Assembly (NCBI GenBank): GCA_016786745.1
Contig: JAEUVS010000039.1
Span: 1-51,657 of the forward strand
DNA length: 51,657 nucleotides
Direction: 5' to 3'
From: Chitinophagaceae bacterium
Lineage (GTDB): Bacteria; Bacteroidota; Bacteroidia; Chitinophagales; Chitinophagaceae
In this document: positions 17,955-26,349 of the stretch, in pieces
Position numbering within the stretch: position 1 is the first letter of the stretch
Layout: each line of letters begins with the position of its first letter
Notes under the pieces: model-generated
What the model was told of the DNA's origin: nothing
What the model saw: only the letters and a program-made list of their open reading frames with translations
The model's database searches: none
Translations under genes and position numbers: made by a program

Positions 17955-19139
17955 TTATTTCAGAAACCTTTTACCAAAAACAACAAAATTCCTCCAATCG
18001 TAGATAATCATGTTGTGAATTCCTGTACGGTTATGGTAGGCGACCCTGGAATTATTGACGGGATGATCAATTGCCGGCGGATGCATGGGCAAACCAGGTT
18101 TTATTCCATATAACTCATACACTTCCTCAGCGTGCTTTAGCGCGAGAAAAGTTCCCGTCGGATCCGCCCACAAGTCTTCTGACGCATTTGTAGCATAAAC
18201 CGGCCGCGGCGCTATCAACGAAATGAGCATATGCTGATCAACAGGAAGCGCTTGTTCATCATCGTTATACTTTTTATAGTTCGGCGAAAACCAATGCGGA
18301 AAAGCAGTGTTAATGATCGCCACCGTTTCACCAAAATTTCTTTTAGACAACTTAGCTCCCGAATTGCCCGAACAATTCGAAATACACATCGCAAATCGCC
18401 TGTCCTGCGCAGCTGCCCACAACGCCGCCTTTCCACCTCGTGAATGTCCAACAACCGCTACTTTCTTCGCGTCAATGTCTTTGTCGGTCTCCAGGTAATC
18501 CAATACACGACTTGCGCCCCACGCCCAGGCGCCGATCGCGCGCATGCCATTTTCTGCTGACGCCTGCTCCGGGTATAACCGGAGCGCGCCATTCGTAAAG
18601 CTGTCTTTGTTGTCGGGAGCCAGGTCGCTCACATGAAAGCTCGCTATGGCAAAACCACTGTCAACCACCATCTCCACCGGCCAGAATTCACTTTTTGTCT
18701 GCCTCGTGGCATCTGTATTCTCCTTTCCCCTATTGTTGATCAGGAGAAAAACACCCGGCTTCGACTTCGACTTTGGTATAAACAGCAACAGGTGAATAAC
18801 CACCGATTGACTATTTCGAAAGACTTCTATGTCGACTTCCTTCAATTTCGCTCTTCCGTTGTATGCGCTGTTATTTTTACCGGAGACAGTAAAATTGATG
18901 CTGTCGAATGAGTGAGGCATCTGTCCGTAAACATTGTCTTCAAACAACTTCAGAATTTCCCGCCTGCGTTGCTTTTCCCATATCTCTTTGGTTGTTACCT
19001 GCCGGCCCCCGTTTGTTTTCAATACCTGCGGCAGTGTGTACGGTTTAACTTTATGCTCGTCGTAGTTTACATTTGGCTGTTGCGCCACGACCATTGAACA
19101 CATCAATACAGCAAGTGAAAAGGAGATAAAATGTTTCAT
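17955..19139 (-). CDS. Secreted CE15-type glucuronoyl esterase / alpha-beta hydrolase
   Basis: 394 residues from the ATG at 19137-19139, which begins a signal peptide (MKHFISFSLAVLMCSMVVAQ). The longer in-frame ORF adds 31 unlikely residues. The nucleophile elbow GHSRGGKAALWAA places Ser at about 233; ISNCSGNSGAKLSKRNFGET, WFSPNYKKY and a C-terminal YHNRTGIHN follow. These match bacterial CE15 esterases, which cut the ester between lignin alcohols and glucuronate on xylan. It is alone, divergent from the second sigma operon. A related acetyl-xylan-esterase clan remains possible. Confidence 0.82.
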   Translation of the reverse strand: MKHFISFSLAVLMCSMVVAQQPNVNYDEHKVKPYTLPQVLKTNGGRQVTTKEIWEKQRRREILKLFEDNVYGQMPHSFDSINFTVSGKNNSAYNGRAKLKEVDIEVFRNSQSVVIHLLLFIPKSKSKPGVFLLINNRGKENTDATRQTKSEFWPVEMVVDSGFAIASFHVSDLAPDNKDSFTNGALRLYPEQASAENGMRAIGAWAWGASRVLDYLETDKDIDAKKVAVVGHSRGGKAALWAAAQDRRFAMCISNCSGNSGAKLSKRNFGETVAIINTAFPHWFSPNYKKYNDDEQALPVDQHMLISLIAPRPVYATNASEDLWADPTGTFLALKHAEEVYELYGIKPGLPMHPPAIDHPVNNSRVAYHNRTGIHNMIIYDWRNFVVFGKRFLK

Positions 19140-19182
19140 TGGAACGCCAAAAATTAGTCTTTTTCTCAATACCAAACAGGAT

Positions 19183-19215
19183 TTTGAAATTAAATCCGAT
19201 CGGTTGTAACTTTTG
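19183..19215 (+). promoter_or_regulatory. Putative Bacteroidota promoter for the second sigma operon
   Basis: TTTG at 19183-19186, a 20-base spacer, then TAACTTTT at 19207-19214 followed by G. This resembles the TTTG / TAnnTTTG consensus. It lies 27 bases before the ATG at 19242. Supported by pattern only. Confidence 0.35.
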
Positions 19216-19241
19216 TCTTTGTCACTCGTCATCCCTGAACA

Positions 19242-19754
19242 ATGAGTCTTGACGACTTCAACAGGAGGATCATCCCGGTAAGGAATAAGTTATACCGCTT
19301 TGCCCTGAAGTTTATGAAAAATAAACAGGAGGCCGAAGATGTTGTTCAGGACGTACTGGTGAAGATTTGGAAGCAAAAAAGCGTTATCGGCGAACTGCTG
19401 AATTTCGAAGCCTGGTGTATGAGGCTTGTCAGAAATCAGTCGCTCGACCGGTTAAAGTCCTCGCATTACAAAAGCAGTCGGCTTAAAATTGATCCTGAAA
19501 CCGAGTCGTCAAATCATTCGCCCTATCAGCATGCAGAAGATAGTAACCGCCTGAACATTGTTCATCAACTTATCGGGTCTCTACCTGGAAAGCAACAGGA
19601 AGTTGTACACCTGAGAGATGTTGAAGGGTTTTCATACCAGGAAATCGCGGAAATCACCGGCATGGACGTGAATATGGTGAAGGTTTACCTATTCAGGGCA
19701 AGAAATACTATTAAAACAAAACTCTTAAATATTGAAGCCTATGGAACCAGGTAG
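19242..19754 (+). CDS. ECF-type RNA polymerase sigma factor
   Basis: 170 residues with ATG start. Region 2: LYRFALKFMKNKQEAEDVVQ and DVLVKIWKQK; region 4: IGSLPGKQQEVVHLRDVEGF then SYQEIAEITGMDVNMVKVYL. First gene of a four-gene plus-strand operon whose members overlap or nearly touch. The product downstream is a single-pass membrane protein with no FecR domain, so this is a different control module from the SusC-linked sigma factor at 15916. The start of the next gene overlaps its last 14 bases, suggesting coupled translation. Confidence 0.94.
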   Translation: MSLDDFNRRIIPVRNKLYRFALKFMKNKQEAEDVVQDVLVKIWKQKSVIGELLNFEAWCMRLVRNQSLDRLKSSHYKSSRLKIDPETESSNHSPYQHAEDSNRLNIVHQLIGSLPGKQQEVVHLRDVEGFSYQEIAEITGMDVNMVKVYLFRARNTIKTKLLNIEAYGTR

Positions 19755-20229
19755 GATAAAGGAGTTGCTTGAAAAATACTGGAAGGCGGAAACAAATGAA
19801 GCAGAAGAAGCTGAGCTGAAAGAATATTTTGAGAAAAATGATGGCGCCGGCGACCATCCTGCGAATCCGCTGTTTAAATACTTCAGAGAGCAACAAAAGT
19901 TGTCGTTACCCTCCACATTCGACGAACAGTTCCAAACGTCTATGGTTGAAAAGCGCGGCCGCGTGAAATGGATCTATCCTTTGATGAAGGCAGCGGCTGT
20001 GATACTGGTTGTTTTTTCTGTTGTTTACATTTTTCTTCCAAAACGTGAACCCCTGCCCGTCGCATCCATTGAAAAGGATACCTACAGCGATCCGCAACAG
20101 GCGTATAACGAAGCTAAAAAAGCCCTGCTACTGATATCAACTCATCTCAATACCGGCACAGATTATATAGATGAGGTAGGTAAACTTAATAAAGCGGAAC
20201 AACTCATTCATTCAAAAGAGAACAAATAA
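19741..20229 (+). CDS. Putative membrane anti-sigma factor
   Basis: 162 residues from the ATG at 19741; an in-frame TTG at 19732 was rejected. The acidic N-terminal part (EPGRIKELLEKYWKAETNEA) is predicted helical and cytoplasmic. One membrane segment, MKAAAVILVVFSVVYIFLP, lies near residues 82-100, followed by a short periplasmic tail. Position immediately behind and overlapping a sigma gene by 14 bases, plus this topology, suggests an anti-sigma factor. No zinc-binding HxxxCxxC motif is visible. Its stop codon shares a base with the next ATG (TAATG). Confidence 0.68.
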   Translation: MEPGRIKELLEKYWKAETNEAEEAELKEYFEKNDGAGDHPANPLFKYFREQQKLSLPSTFDEQFQTSMVEKRGRVKWIYPLMKAAAVILVVFSVVYIFLPKREPLPVASIEKDTYSDPQQAYNEAKKALLLISTHLNTGTDYIDEVGKLNKAEQLIHSKENK

Positions 20230-20747
20230 TGAAACCATTTTTTCTTATATCATTTATTATGGTCATCGCTACCAGTGCTTTTGCGCAAGATGACGCCATA
20301 AAGAAATATTTCAACAAATATGCGGACGACAGTCGCTTTACAAGCGTGTACATTTCTAACAGGATGTTCAGCATGTTTACCAGCGATGATAAAAAAGGAG
20401 AGGATAAAGATTTACAGGAAGTGTTGAACAAACTGGGTGGCTTGAGAATTCTTTCGTCCGACCAGGCAGATGGCACGAAGTTGTACCAGGATGCGCACAA
20501 TCTGCTTGTGACGAGCGGATTTGAGGATCTCATGGTTGTAAAAGAAAAGGGCAAAAGCGAATTCAAGTTTATGATCCGGGAAGTGAATGGAAAAATCAGG
20601 GAGTTGCTCCTGCTAAGTGGACAAAATAAAAACTTCTTCCTGTTAAGTTTAATAGGAGATATTGACCTGAAGAAGATCTCGAAACTATCGAAAACGCTGG
20701 ATGTGGACGGTATCGAAAACCTGGACAAATTAAAAGATAAACAATAA
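20229..20747 (+). CDS. Secreted DUF4252 protein
   Basis: 172 residues with ATG start and a clear signal peptide (MKPFFLISFIMVIATSAFAQ). The body (KKYFNKYADDSRFTSVYISN, later SEFKFMIREVNGKIRELLLL) matches the DUF4252 family of Bacteroidota, typically encoded next to sigma/anti-sigma pairs. Role unknown; it may be an effector or sensor part of the stress module. Translationally coupled to the anti-sigma gene. Confidence 0.85.
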   Translation: MKPFFLISFIMVIATSAFAQDDAIKKYFNKYADDSRFTSVYISNRMFSMFTSDDKKGEDKDLQEVLNKLGGLRILSSDQADGTKLYQDAHNLLVTSGFEDLMVVKEKGKSEFKFMIREVNGKIRELLLLSGQNKNFFLLSLIGDIDLKKISKLSKTLDVDGIENLDKLKDKQ

Positions 20748-20757
20748 AACAATTTTT

Positions 20758-21129
20758 ATGATAAAAGTTATTGCTATCATCGCGTTACTATCGTTGCCAT
20801 TTGTAAGTTTTTCGCAAAAGAATTCTGTTGCTGAGCTACAGAAAAAGTACAAGAACGGAAATACGTTTACACTCAATTTTGATAATTCACTCCAAATACT
20901 TGCTGTGAGCAGTAGTTCGAAAGAATATTCTGCTGATGATATTAAAAAGCTTAAAAAATCAATTAGGCGCCAGGATTTCGAGGAGCTGATGTCTATAAAA
21001 AACGGAAAGGGTCAACTGCAGGTTCATCTTATGGACAGGAAAGGAAAACCAGCCCAACTGATCATGATTGCCGACAACGAATCGGAAGGCTTTATTGCTT
21101 TGGATTTTACTGAGCCCGAGAGCGATTAG
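20758..21129 (+). CDS. Small secreted protein, possible diverged DUF4252 paralogue
   Basis: 123 residues, ATG 10 bases after the DUF4252 stop codon. Signal peptide MIKVIAIIALLSLPFVSFSQ. The pattern of a strand LQVHLMDRKGKPAQLIMIAD near the C-terminus parallels the EFKFMIREVNGKIRELLLL strand pair of the upstream protein, so it may be a shortened paralogue. Last gene of the operon; it converges on the alpha/beta hydrolase with only 21 bases between stops. Confidence 0.72.
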   Translation: MIKVIAIIALLSLPFVSFSQKNSVAELQKKYKNGNTFTLNFDNSLQILAVSSSSKEYSADDIKKLKKSIRRQDFEELMSIKNGKGQLQVHLMDRKGKPAQLIMIADNESEGFIALDFTEPESD

Positions 21130-21150
21130 CTCAGCGCCTTATCGCAATAA

Positions 21151-21951
21151 TCATTTCTTCAAAAAATCTTCGATCGCTTTCACCGTAAGCGTCACTAAAC
21201 TGGTATCATATTCGGGGGTCATTGCTTCGCCAATAAAAGAGCCGTGGATGGCGGGTAAAACCATAAGCCGCGCGCCAGGTAGTGTCCTGACCATCTCTGC
21301 AAGGTGTTCAGGTGTGGCGACGTCGCGGTCACCAGATATGATTAAGGTTGGCGCCTTTACCGAGGCCACCTGCGCATCTGTCCAACCTTTGAAATGTTCC
21401 ATTCTTTGCCTGTCCTGTTCAAACATGCGTTGCAGGCCGGTGCTGTCATTGCCTTCAATTGCCAGGTATGCTTCCTGGTAAATAACAGGCATATTATCGA
21501 GAGTCGCGCCCGGAAAACCGTCGAAGAAGCCTTTAAAAGCTCCTTCCCGTTTATAAAAACCTGATATAAACACCATCTTGCTTAATAACTGGGGATAAGC
21601 AATAGCAAGCTGCAGGGCGGTTTGTGCACCATTGCTGAAGCCCAAAACGTCGGCTTTATCAATTTTCAGAAATGAAAGTAAACCTGTCACATCAGCCGCA
21701 TCCTGTTCAAAACTTTCCGGTGTGTCCCTATCCTTTGTATGTCCGTGCGCCTGCAATTCAACCGCAATTACCTTATGGTGTTTCGCCAACATAGGTAAAA
21801 TGACGCCAAACGAAGTTTGTATCGTAGAACCGCCGCCATGTAAAAGAACAAGCGGTTCCCCATCACCGTGAATTTCGTGGTAAAGGTTTAAATTATTTAC
21901 CAGCGCATAACCTTTAGAAAAAACCGAAGACCTTTCTCTTACCTCGCTCAT
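21151..21951 (-). CDS. Alpha/beta hydrolase
   Basis: 266 residues with ATG start and no signal peptide. Oxyanion-hole motif LVLLHGGGS (34-42), nucleophile elbow GFSNGAQ with Ser106, acid in ISGDRDVATPEH and the C-terminal histidine in AIHGSF. This is the single-domain esterase/peroxidase-like alpha/beta hydrolase fold. It is 41 bases downstream of the penicillin-acylase-family gene, so it may belong to that operon. Substrate not assignable. Confidence 0.88.
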   Translation of the reverse strand: MSEVRERSSVFSKGYALVNNLNLYHEIHGDGEPLVLLHGGGSTIQTSFGVILPMLAKHHKVIAVELQAHGHTKDRDTPESFEQDAADVTGLLSFLKIDKADVLGFSNGAQTALQLAIAYPQLLSKMVFISGFYKREGAFKGFFDGFPGATLDNMPVIYQEAYLAIEGNDSTGLQRMFEQDRQRMEHFKGWTDAQVASVKAPTLIISGDRDVATPEHLAEMVRTLPGARLMVLPAIHGSFIGEAMTPEYDTSLVTLTVKAIEDFLKK

Positions 21952-21992
21952 TGATTTAAATATTTTCTTGTTACTACGTGAACGTTGGACAG

Positions 21993-24047
21993 CTAAAACT
22001 TAACCAACGGAAGCGTTTCCTTCTTTTCGACGTTTTTTATTTCATTTCTATCCAAATGCGCAGGACGCAATTTTTTCTCCGATAACAATTGCAATTGATC
22101 ACCAATGTGTTTATTACCAGGTTGTGAAGAATTGCCATAGCTCAACAACACCTGTGCATTTACTTTCTTACCAAATTCTACCACCGCCACAAACGTGTCG
22201 CCACCCACGGCTGTTTTTTCGTCGTTAAAGTAAATCACCCTGAATATTCCCCACATGTCGGGACCGCCATTCGCCGGGTAAGCTTTATCGCGCAATTTGA
22301 ATTTATACACTTCTCCCCAGGCAACATCGAGCGACTTATACTGCTGAATTGTTTCTTCTGCTGCTTCACGGAACAATTTTACCGCGGCTGCCGGATCCTT
22401 CAAGCCGCGAGGTGTTGTTATTGGTGATGCTGCGTCCCATGCTACGGCGAACATCGCCGGGTTTATTTTCTTCAGCCAGTTTTCAAATAATACTGCACCA
22501 CGACTATTCACATCCGCACAACGATCCCATTTGCGTAACACTTCGCTCGCGGCTTTTATTAAACTATCGGGCTCCTGGCCCGCAGATTTAAGCAAATCAT
22601 CGAGAAAGCGGTCAGCCGCTTCCATACGCGTACTCAGTTTATACGACACCAACTCATCATATGTAATAGAACTGTCTTCCACCATCATTTTAATTGCGCG
22701 TTGCGGCCTGAGGAATGTGCCTTCGCCAGACATGTACGCGGGAAAATCCTGTTTTTTCAACAATCCCGGGTATGTGCTTGTCCAGGGAGGATCATTTGCA
22801 TTTTGCACAAAGCCCGTTATCGGGTCCAGTAATCGTGGCAATTCTTTGTACGAATGATATTTGTTCCAGATATATTTCGATTTCGTACCATCTATTGTTC
22901 CCTGCCAGAAACGGAAATCTCCCTCAGGCCGAACAGGAACGTCGCCATTAAACACATACAGTATATGCCCATCCTTATCGGCATACACCACGTTGAACAT
23001 CGGCATCTGCAACTGTTGCACGGCCGTTTCAAACTCTTTCAAATTTTGTGCTTTGGCCATTTCGTGATATTGAGTTACCACATTTGCATTCTCCAGTCCT
23101 GCTATACGAACTGCGTATGCTTTATTATCTTTCCTGCCCACAACAGGTCCATGTTTGGAATATTCCATTGTGATGTTCTCTGTTCTCATCTTTCCATCGC
23201 CTGTTTTCACTTTCAGGTTCACCTGTTTCTTTGTGAACGATTCAACTTTATCGTCCAGCACATAACCGCCATCCTTTAACTGCAATTCATACCGGTCGCA
23301 TGCGTCAATCACGTTTACCGTATGCGTCCACCCGAGGTGTTCATTAAATGCAATAGCTAGCATCGGCATACCTACAAGCGACACTCCATACGCGTTGAAG
23401 CCGGGCGACGACAGGTGCGCCTCGAAAAACAGGAAGAAACCAAACCACGGAAGGTGCGGGTTCGCTACAAGCATGGCATTACCCGAAGCGGAACGCGATG
23501 GACCAACCGCATATGAGTTCGATCCCTTGCCCAGTTCATTCTTAAGTGTGTACAAATCATCGGAAGCCATGAATTCCAAACAGATCACGCGGTTGTGATG
23601 AGCCAATACATCAGTTACCGTAACCGGCAACACGATTTTCTTATCGGCGCTGATCTTACCAGGATATTTTATTGCATAATCATTCAGACCCTTTACAAAG
23701 GCGTCGAGATGTTCCCTGCCTTCCGGCTTCTGCATTGAATACTGTTTGCGCGCAACTCCGGGCAAATCAAACAACCTGGTTGTTTTATCCAGTTCAATAA
23801 AATTTTCTCCCCAGTATTCTGCTGCTCTTCCCCGTGCCTCACCGTACAATTGCAATATTAAATCGGCATGCGCCTCCATCTGCGACCAGCCAAACGCGTA
23901 GTACATATCAGCAGATGACGACGCATACACGTGAGGCACGCCATAGTTATCCCACAAAATTTCGGCGCCTTTCTGCGAGAAAGTAGTTGTAGAGGTCAAT
24001 AGTATGAGAAAGCTGAATATCCAGTGCCGGGATAATAGACGGGGCAT
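21993..24047 (-). CDS. Secreted penicillin acylase family protein (Ntn amidohydrolase)
   Basis: 684 residues with ATG start. Signal peptide up to about TTTFSQ (residue 25). The alpha region starts EILWDNYGVPHVYA, a family hallmark, with AFGWSQMEAHADLILQLYGE. The autocatalytic cleavage and nucleophile site reads GKGSNSYAVG, placing the N-terminal Ser of the beta chain at residue 176, followed by MLVANPHLPW. Family members cleave amide bonds of beta-lactams, acyl-homoserine lactones or other N-acyl compounds. In the periplasm it could act on quorum signals or N-acyl lipids. Preceded at 51 bases by the GH28-like gene. Confidence 0.93.
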   Translation of the reverse strand: MPRLLSRHWIFSFLILLTSTTTFSQKGAEILWDNYGVPHVYASSSADMYYAFGWSQMEAHADLILQLYGEARGRAAEYWGENFIELDKTTRLFDLPGVARKQYSMQKPEGREHLDAFVKGLNDYAIKYPGKISADKKIVLPVTVTDVLAHHNRVICLEFMASDDLYTLKNELGKGSNSYAVGPSRSASGNAMLVANPHLPWFGFFLFFEAHLSSPGFNAYGVSLVGMPMLAIAFNEHLGWTHTVNVIDACDRYELQLKDGGYVLDDKVESFTKKQVNLKVKTGDGKMRTENITMEYSKHGPVVGRKDNKAYAVRIAGLENANVVTQYHEMAKAQNLKEFETAVQQLQMPMFNVVYADKDGHILYVFNGDVPVRPEGDFRFWQGTIDGTKSKYIWNKYHSYKELPRLLDPITGFVQNANDPPWTSTYPGLLKKQDFPAYMSGEGTFLRPQRAIKMMVEDSSITYDELVSYKLSTRMEAADRFLDDLLKSAGQEPDSLIKAASEVLRKWDRCADVNSRGAVLFENWLKKINPAMFAVAWDAASPITTPRGLKDPAAAVKLFREAAEETIQQYKSLDVAWGEVYKFKLRDKAYPANGGPDMWGIFRVIYFNDEKTAVGGDTFVAVVEFGKKVNAQVLLSYGNSSQPGNKHIGDQLQLLSEKKLRPAHLDRNEIKNVEKKETLPLVKF

Positions 24048-24098
24048 CCTGATTTATTTAGACCTGAATATCTTATTTGTTTTCGACAATTTTCTCCC

Positions 24099-25469
24099 TT
24101 AAAGAAATTTTATTCTCCTGACGTATGGAGTGATTTTAAAAATTGCGTCGCCGGTGCTGGTGATTTTTTTTCCTCCAACGGTGCAGTTATCTAATGTTAT
24201 ATCCTCGATAGCATTATTGCTCGAATAACCCGTAAAAATGAAAGGCTTACTACCGTTTTCCCATTGTATATTTTTAAAATACACGTTGCTGATGTGACCT
24301 GGAGGGTCGGTTCCGTATAACGTTCCATCAGTAACAATCATTTCAAGGTTTTTAAATTCAACATTCTCTTCCACCCGGATATCCTCATAACGAATATTCT
24401 GAACCCGGGCAGGTCCGTCGCAAACGATGCTGAAAGCCGAATGTCCGCCTGTTCTGCCCCCTCCACGCGCGTAAACAATATCACAATTTTTTACCAGTAT
24501 ATTCTGCACAGGCCCGCCATTCAGCTCAAATCCTATCGTTACACCGTCACTGTTCGCCCATCCAACCAGGAGGCAATTGATTACCCTGATCGAATCAACA
24601 CTGAGCTTATAATCCATAGATTTAATCGCCACACAATCATCGCGACACCGCATAAAGCAATCATCTATCGTAAAGTCTTTACACGAAACAGGATTGATTC
24701 CATCAACCGAATAAATATCCTCATATCCAAACACCTTCACATTTCTATAAACAGAATGATGACAATCGGTAAGTGTATTCGTCCAACCCTTCGTGTTGCG
24801 AATAAAAATGCCGTTAACCTCGAGGTTGGTGGTGCCTGAAATTTTTACGTTTCCCTGGAGCAACCCGCGACCTATGATTTTAACGTTCCGCAGGTTACTA
24901 CCTCTTACGTTTGCATTTACAATTGCGCCACCGGCAATGTAAATCGTTTGATTACTCTTGAGATTTATCGTACCCGGGTTATGAACCCCCGGCGCGAAAT
25001 AGGTAACTCCCGGATCGCCAGGCTTAGGAGGATTAACCTCAACAGGATTGGCAAAAATCGCAAGATGAGGAAGATTGTTTATTTCTATGTACAGTTTCTG
25101 AGGACCCGCAATAGTAAGCGAAAGGTTGCGCCCGTTAACATCAGCTTTCAGATTCAGATTTTTCGGCCGGATGACAAACGAATGAATAGTGGACGAAGCT
25201 GTGATCGTAAGCGTCACTTTTCCGGCACAAGAAAAGTTTGCGACATTCAGGTACTCCATTTCAATCCCACCATATAAGGCATACTGTGGCGTATGTACAT
25301 TACTGCCGATTTTTTCAACCCATATTGTCTTATCGTTTGCTTTCACCGAAAAATCCGGGCTGGTAGTTAAACCCGGCGGAGCAGGATACGTAACAACCTG
25401 TGCGGATAAATGGTTAGATGAGATGAAAGTCATCAACACGACTATTATCGAAGCAAATATGAACTTCAT
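24099..25469 (-). CDS. Secreted GH28-like right-handed beta-helix protein
   Basis: 456 residues from the ATG at 25467-25469, which begins a signal peptide (MKFIFASIIVVLMTFISSNH). The longer ORF overlaps the CBM9 gene by 182 bases and is rejected. A leading beta domain (about 30-150) precedes parallel-helix repeats: INLKSNQTIYIAGGAIVNAN, then RDDCVAIKSMDYK at the place of the GH28 GDD acid pair. The position of the usual GHG histidine reads WANSDGVTIGFE instead, so it may cut something other than homogalacturonan or be in a dextranase/isopullulanase-like clan. It begins 7 bases after the CBM9-like stop. Confidence 0.75.
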   Translation of the reverse strand: MKFIFASIIVVLMTFISSNHLSAQVVTYPAPPGLTTSPDFSVKANDKTIWVEKIGSNVHTPQYALYGGIEMEYLNVANFSCAGKVTLTITASSTIHSFVIRPKNLNLKADVNGRNLSLTIAGPQKLYIEINNLPHLAIFANPVEVNPPKPGDPGVTYFAPGVHNPGTINLKSNQTIYIAGGAIVNANVRGSNLRNVKIIGRGLLQGNVKISGTTNLEVNGIFIRNTKGWTNTLTDCHHSVYRNVKVFGYEDIYSVDGINPVSCKDFTIDDCFMRCRDDCVAIKSMDYKLSVDSIRVINCLLVGWANSDGVTIGFELNGGPVQNILVKNCDIVYARGGGRTGGHSAFSIVCDGPARVQNIRYEDIRVEENVEFKNLEMIVTDGTLYGTDPPGHISNVYFKNIQWENGSKPFIFTGYSSNNAIEDITLDNCTVGGKKITSTGDAIFKITPYVRRIKFL

Positions 25470-25476
25470 ACACTCT

Positions 25477-26349
25477 CTATTTAGAAAACTGGATATAAGT
25501 AAAACATTCCGGCACATGCGAATCCCATACGCCATGCGAGCTCCACGCCCAGCCACCGGAGTCGGTAGACGATCTCTTTTTTGTATTAAACCGCGAAAAG
25601 TCCATACGCCAGGTATCGCCCTCTTTTGGTGGAAGGGCTCTGCCATCTCCTTCAGCAAGAATTTTTAACGACGTCCATGGTATCGCTATTTCAACGGTCC
25701 ACCCCCTATCCCTGTCACTATTGTTATTTATACTTCCGTCTATATGAACAGCCGAACGTAATCCGGGCATATCCCATTCCCAAAAGCCTATGCGGCGGCC
25801 GCGTGGGTGTCTGTATCCCACTCCATTAAACTCTTTTGCGCCCCTGGCATTCCTGTTAAATCCAGGGTGACTTTGATAGCCCTTTTTCTCATAGGCATCA
25901 AGCCAAAAGAATAAAACTTCGTAAATGGTTCCGAACGAATTTATTTCAAATTCATAGTAACCATCCTCTCCCGCTATAAATAATTCTACATCATTATCCT
26001 TATATATGGGCGCATCCCGTCGGGTGAGCGTTGCCGTTACATGAGGCTCTTCTATCCAGTACGCCACATACAGGTTTTCATCATCCCACAACACCGCTGC
26101 CCGCGTATCCAGGTGCGTATCGGCCCCCGAAACAAGATCTTTGAATGGATTCGAACGGGCAGCATTTCGCCAAACAGATTCATCGGGTTTTCCGTCGATT
26201 ACCGGCGCATCACTTATTTTACGCGCTGTATAATGAGGGATGTCTTCTTCCCTGCACCTCACGTCGCTTTTGTGAATACGTTGACCATTTAACAGCGAAT
26301 TAAAACCTAAAAGAAACAAAGCCATTGACACTAGCGTCCTTCTATTCAT
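25477..26349 (-). CDS. Secreted CBM9-like carbohydrate-binding protein
   Basis: 290 residues with ATG start. Signal peptide (VSMALFLLGFNSLLNG), then the DOMON/CBM9 pattern: SDAPVIDGKPDESVWRNA, AVLWDDENLYVAYWIEEPHV, KDNDVELFIA, YYEFEINSFGTIYEVLFFW and WTVEIAIPW. It is one CBM9-type module with no obvious catalytic domain, probably binding a sugar end. Its ATG overlaps the kinase stop by four bases (ATGA on the minus strand), so translation is likely coupled to the signalling genes. It is followed by the GH28-like enzyme. Confidence 0.85.
   Translation of the reverse strand: MNRRTLVSMALFLLGFNSLLNGQRIHKSDVRCREEDIPHYTARKISDAPVIDGKPDESVWRNAARSNPFKDLVSGADTHLDTRAAVLWDDENLYVAYWIEEPHVTATLTRRDAPIYKDNDVELFIAGEDGYYEFEINSFGTIYEVLFFWLDAYEKKGYQSHPGFNRNARGAKEFNGVGYRHPRGRRIGFWEWDMPGLRSAVHIDGSINNNSDRDRGWTVEIAIPWTSLKILAEGDGRALPPKEGDTWRMDFSRFNTKKRSSTDSGGWAWSSHGVWDSHVPECFTYIQFSK

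Noticed and set aside
24099..25658. Extended start of the GH28-like gene
   Set aside because: The extra 63 residues overlap the CBM9-like gene and precede a good signal peptide at 25469.
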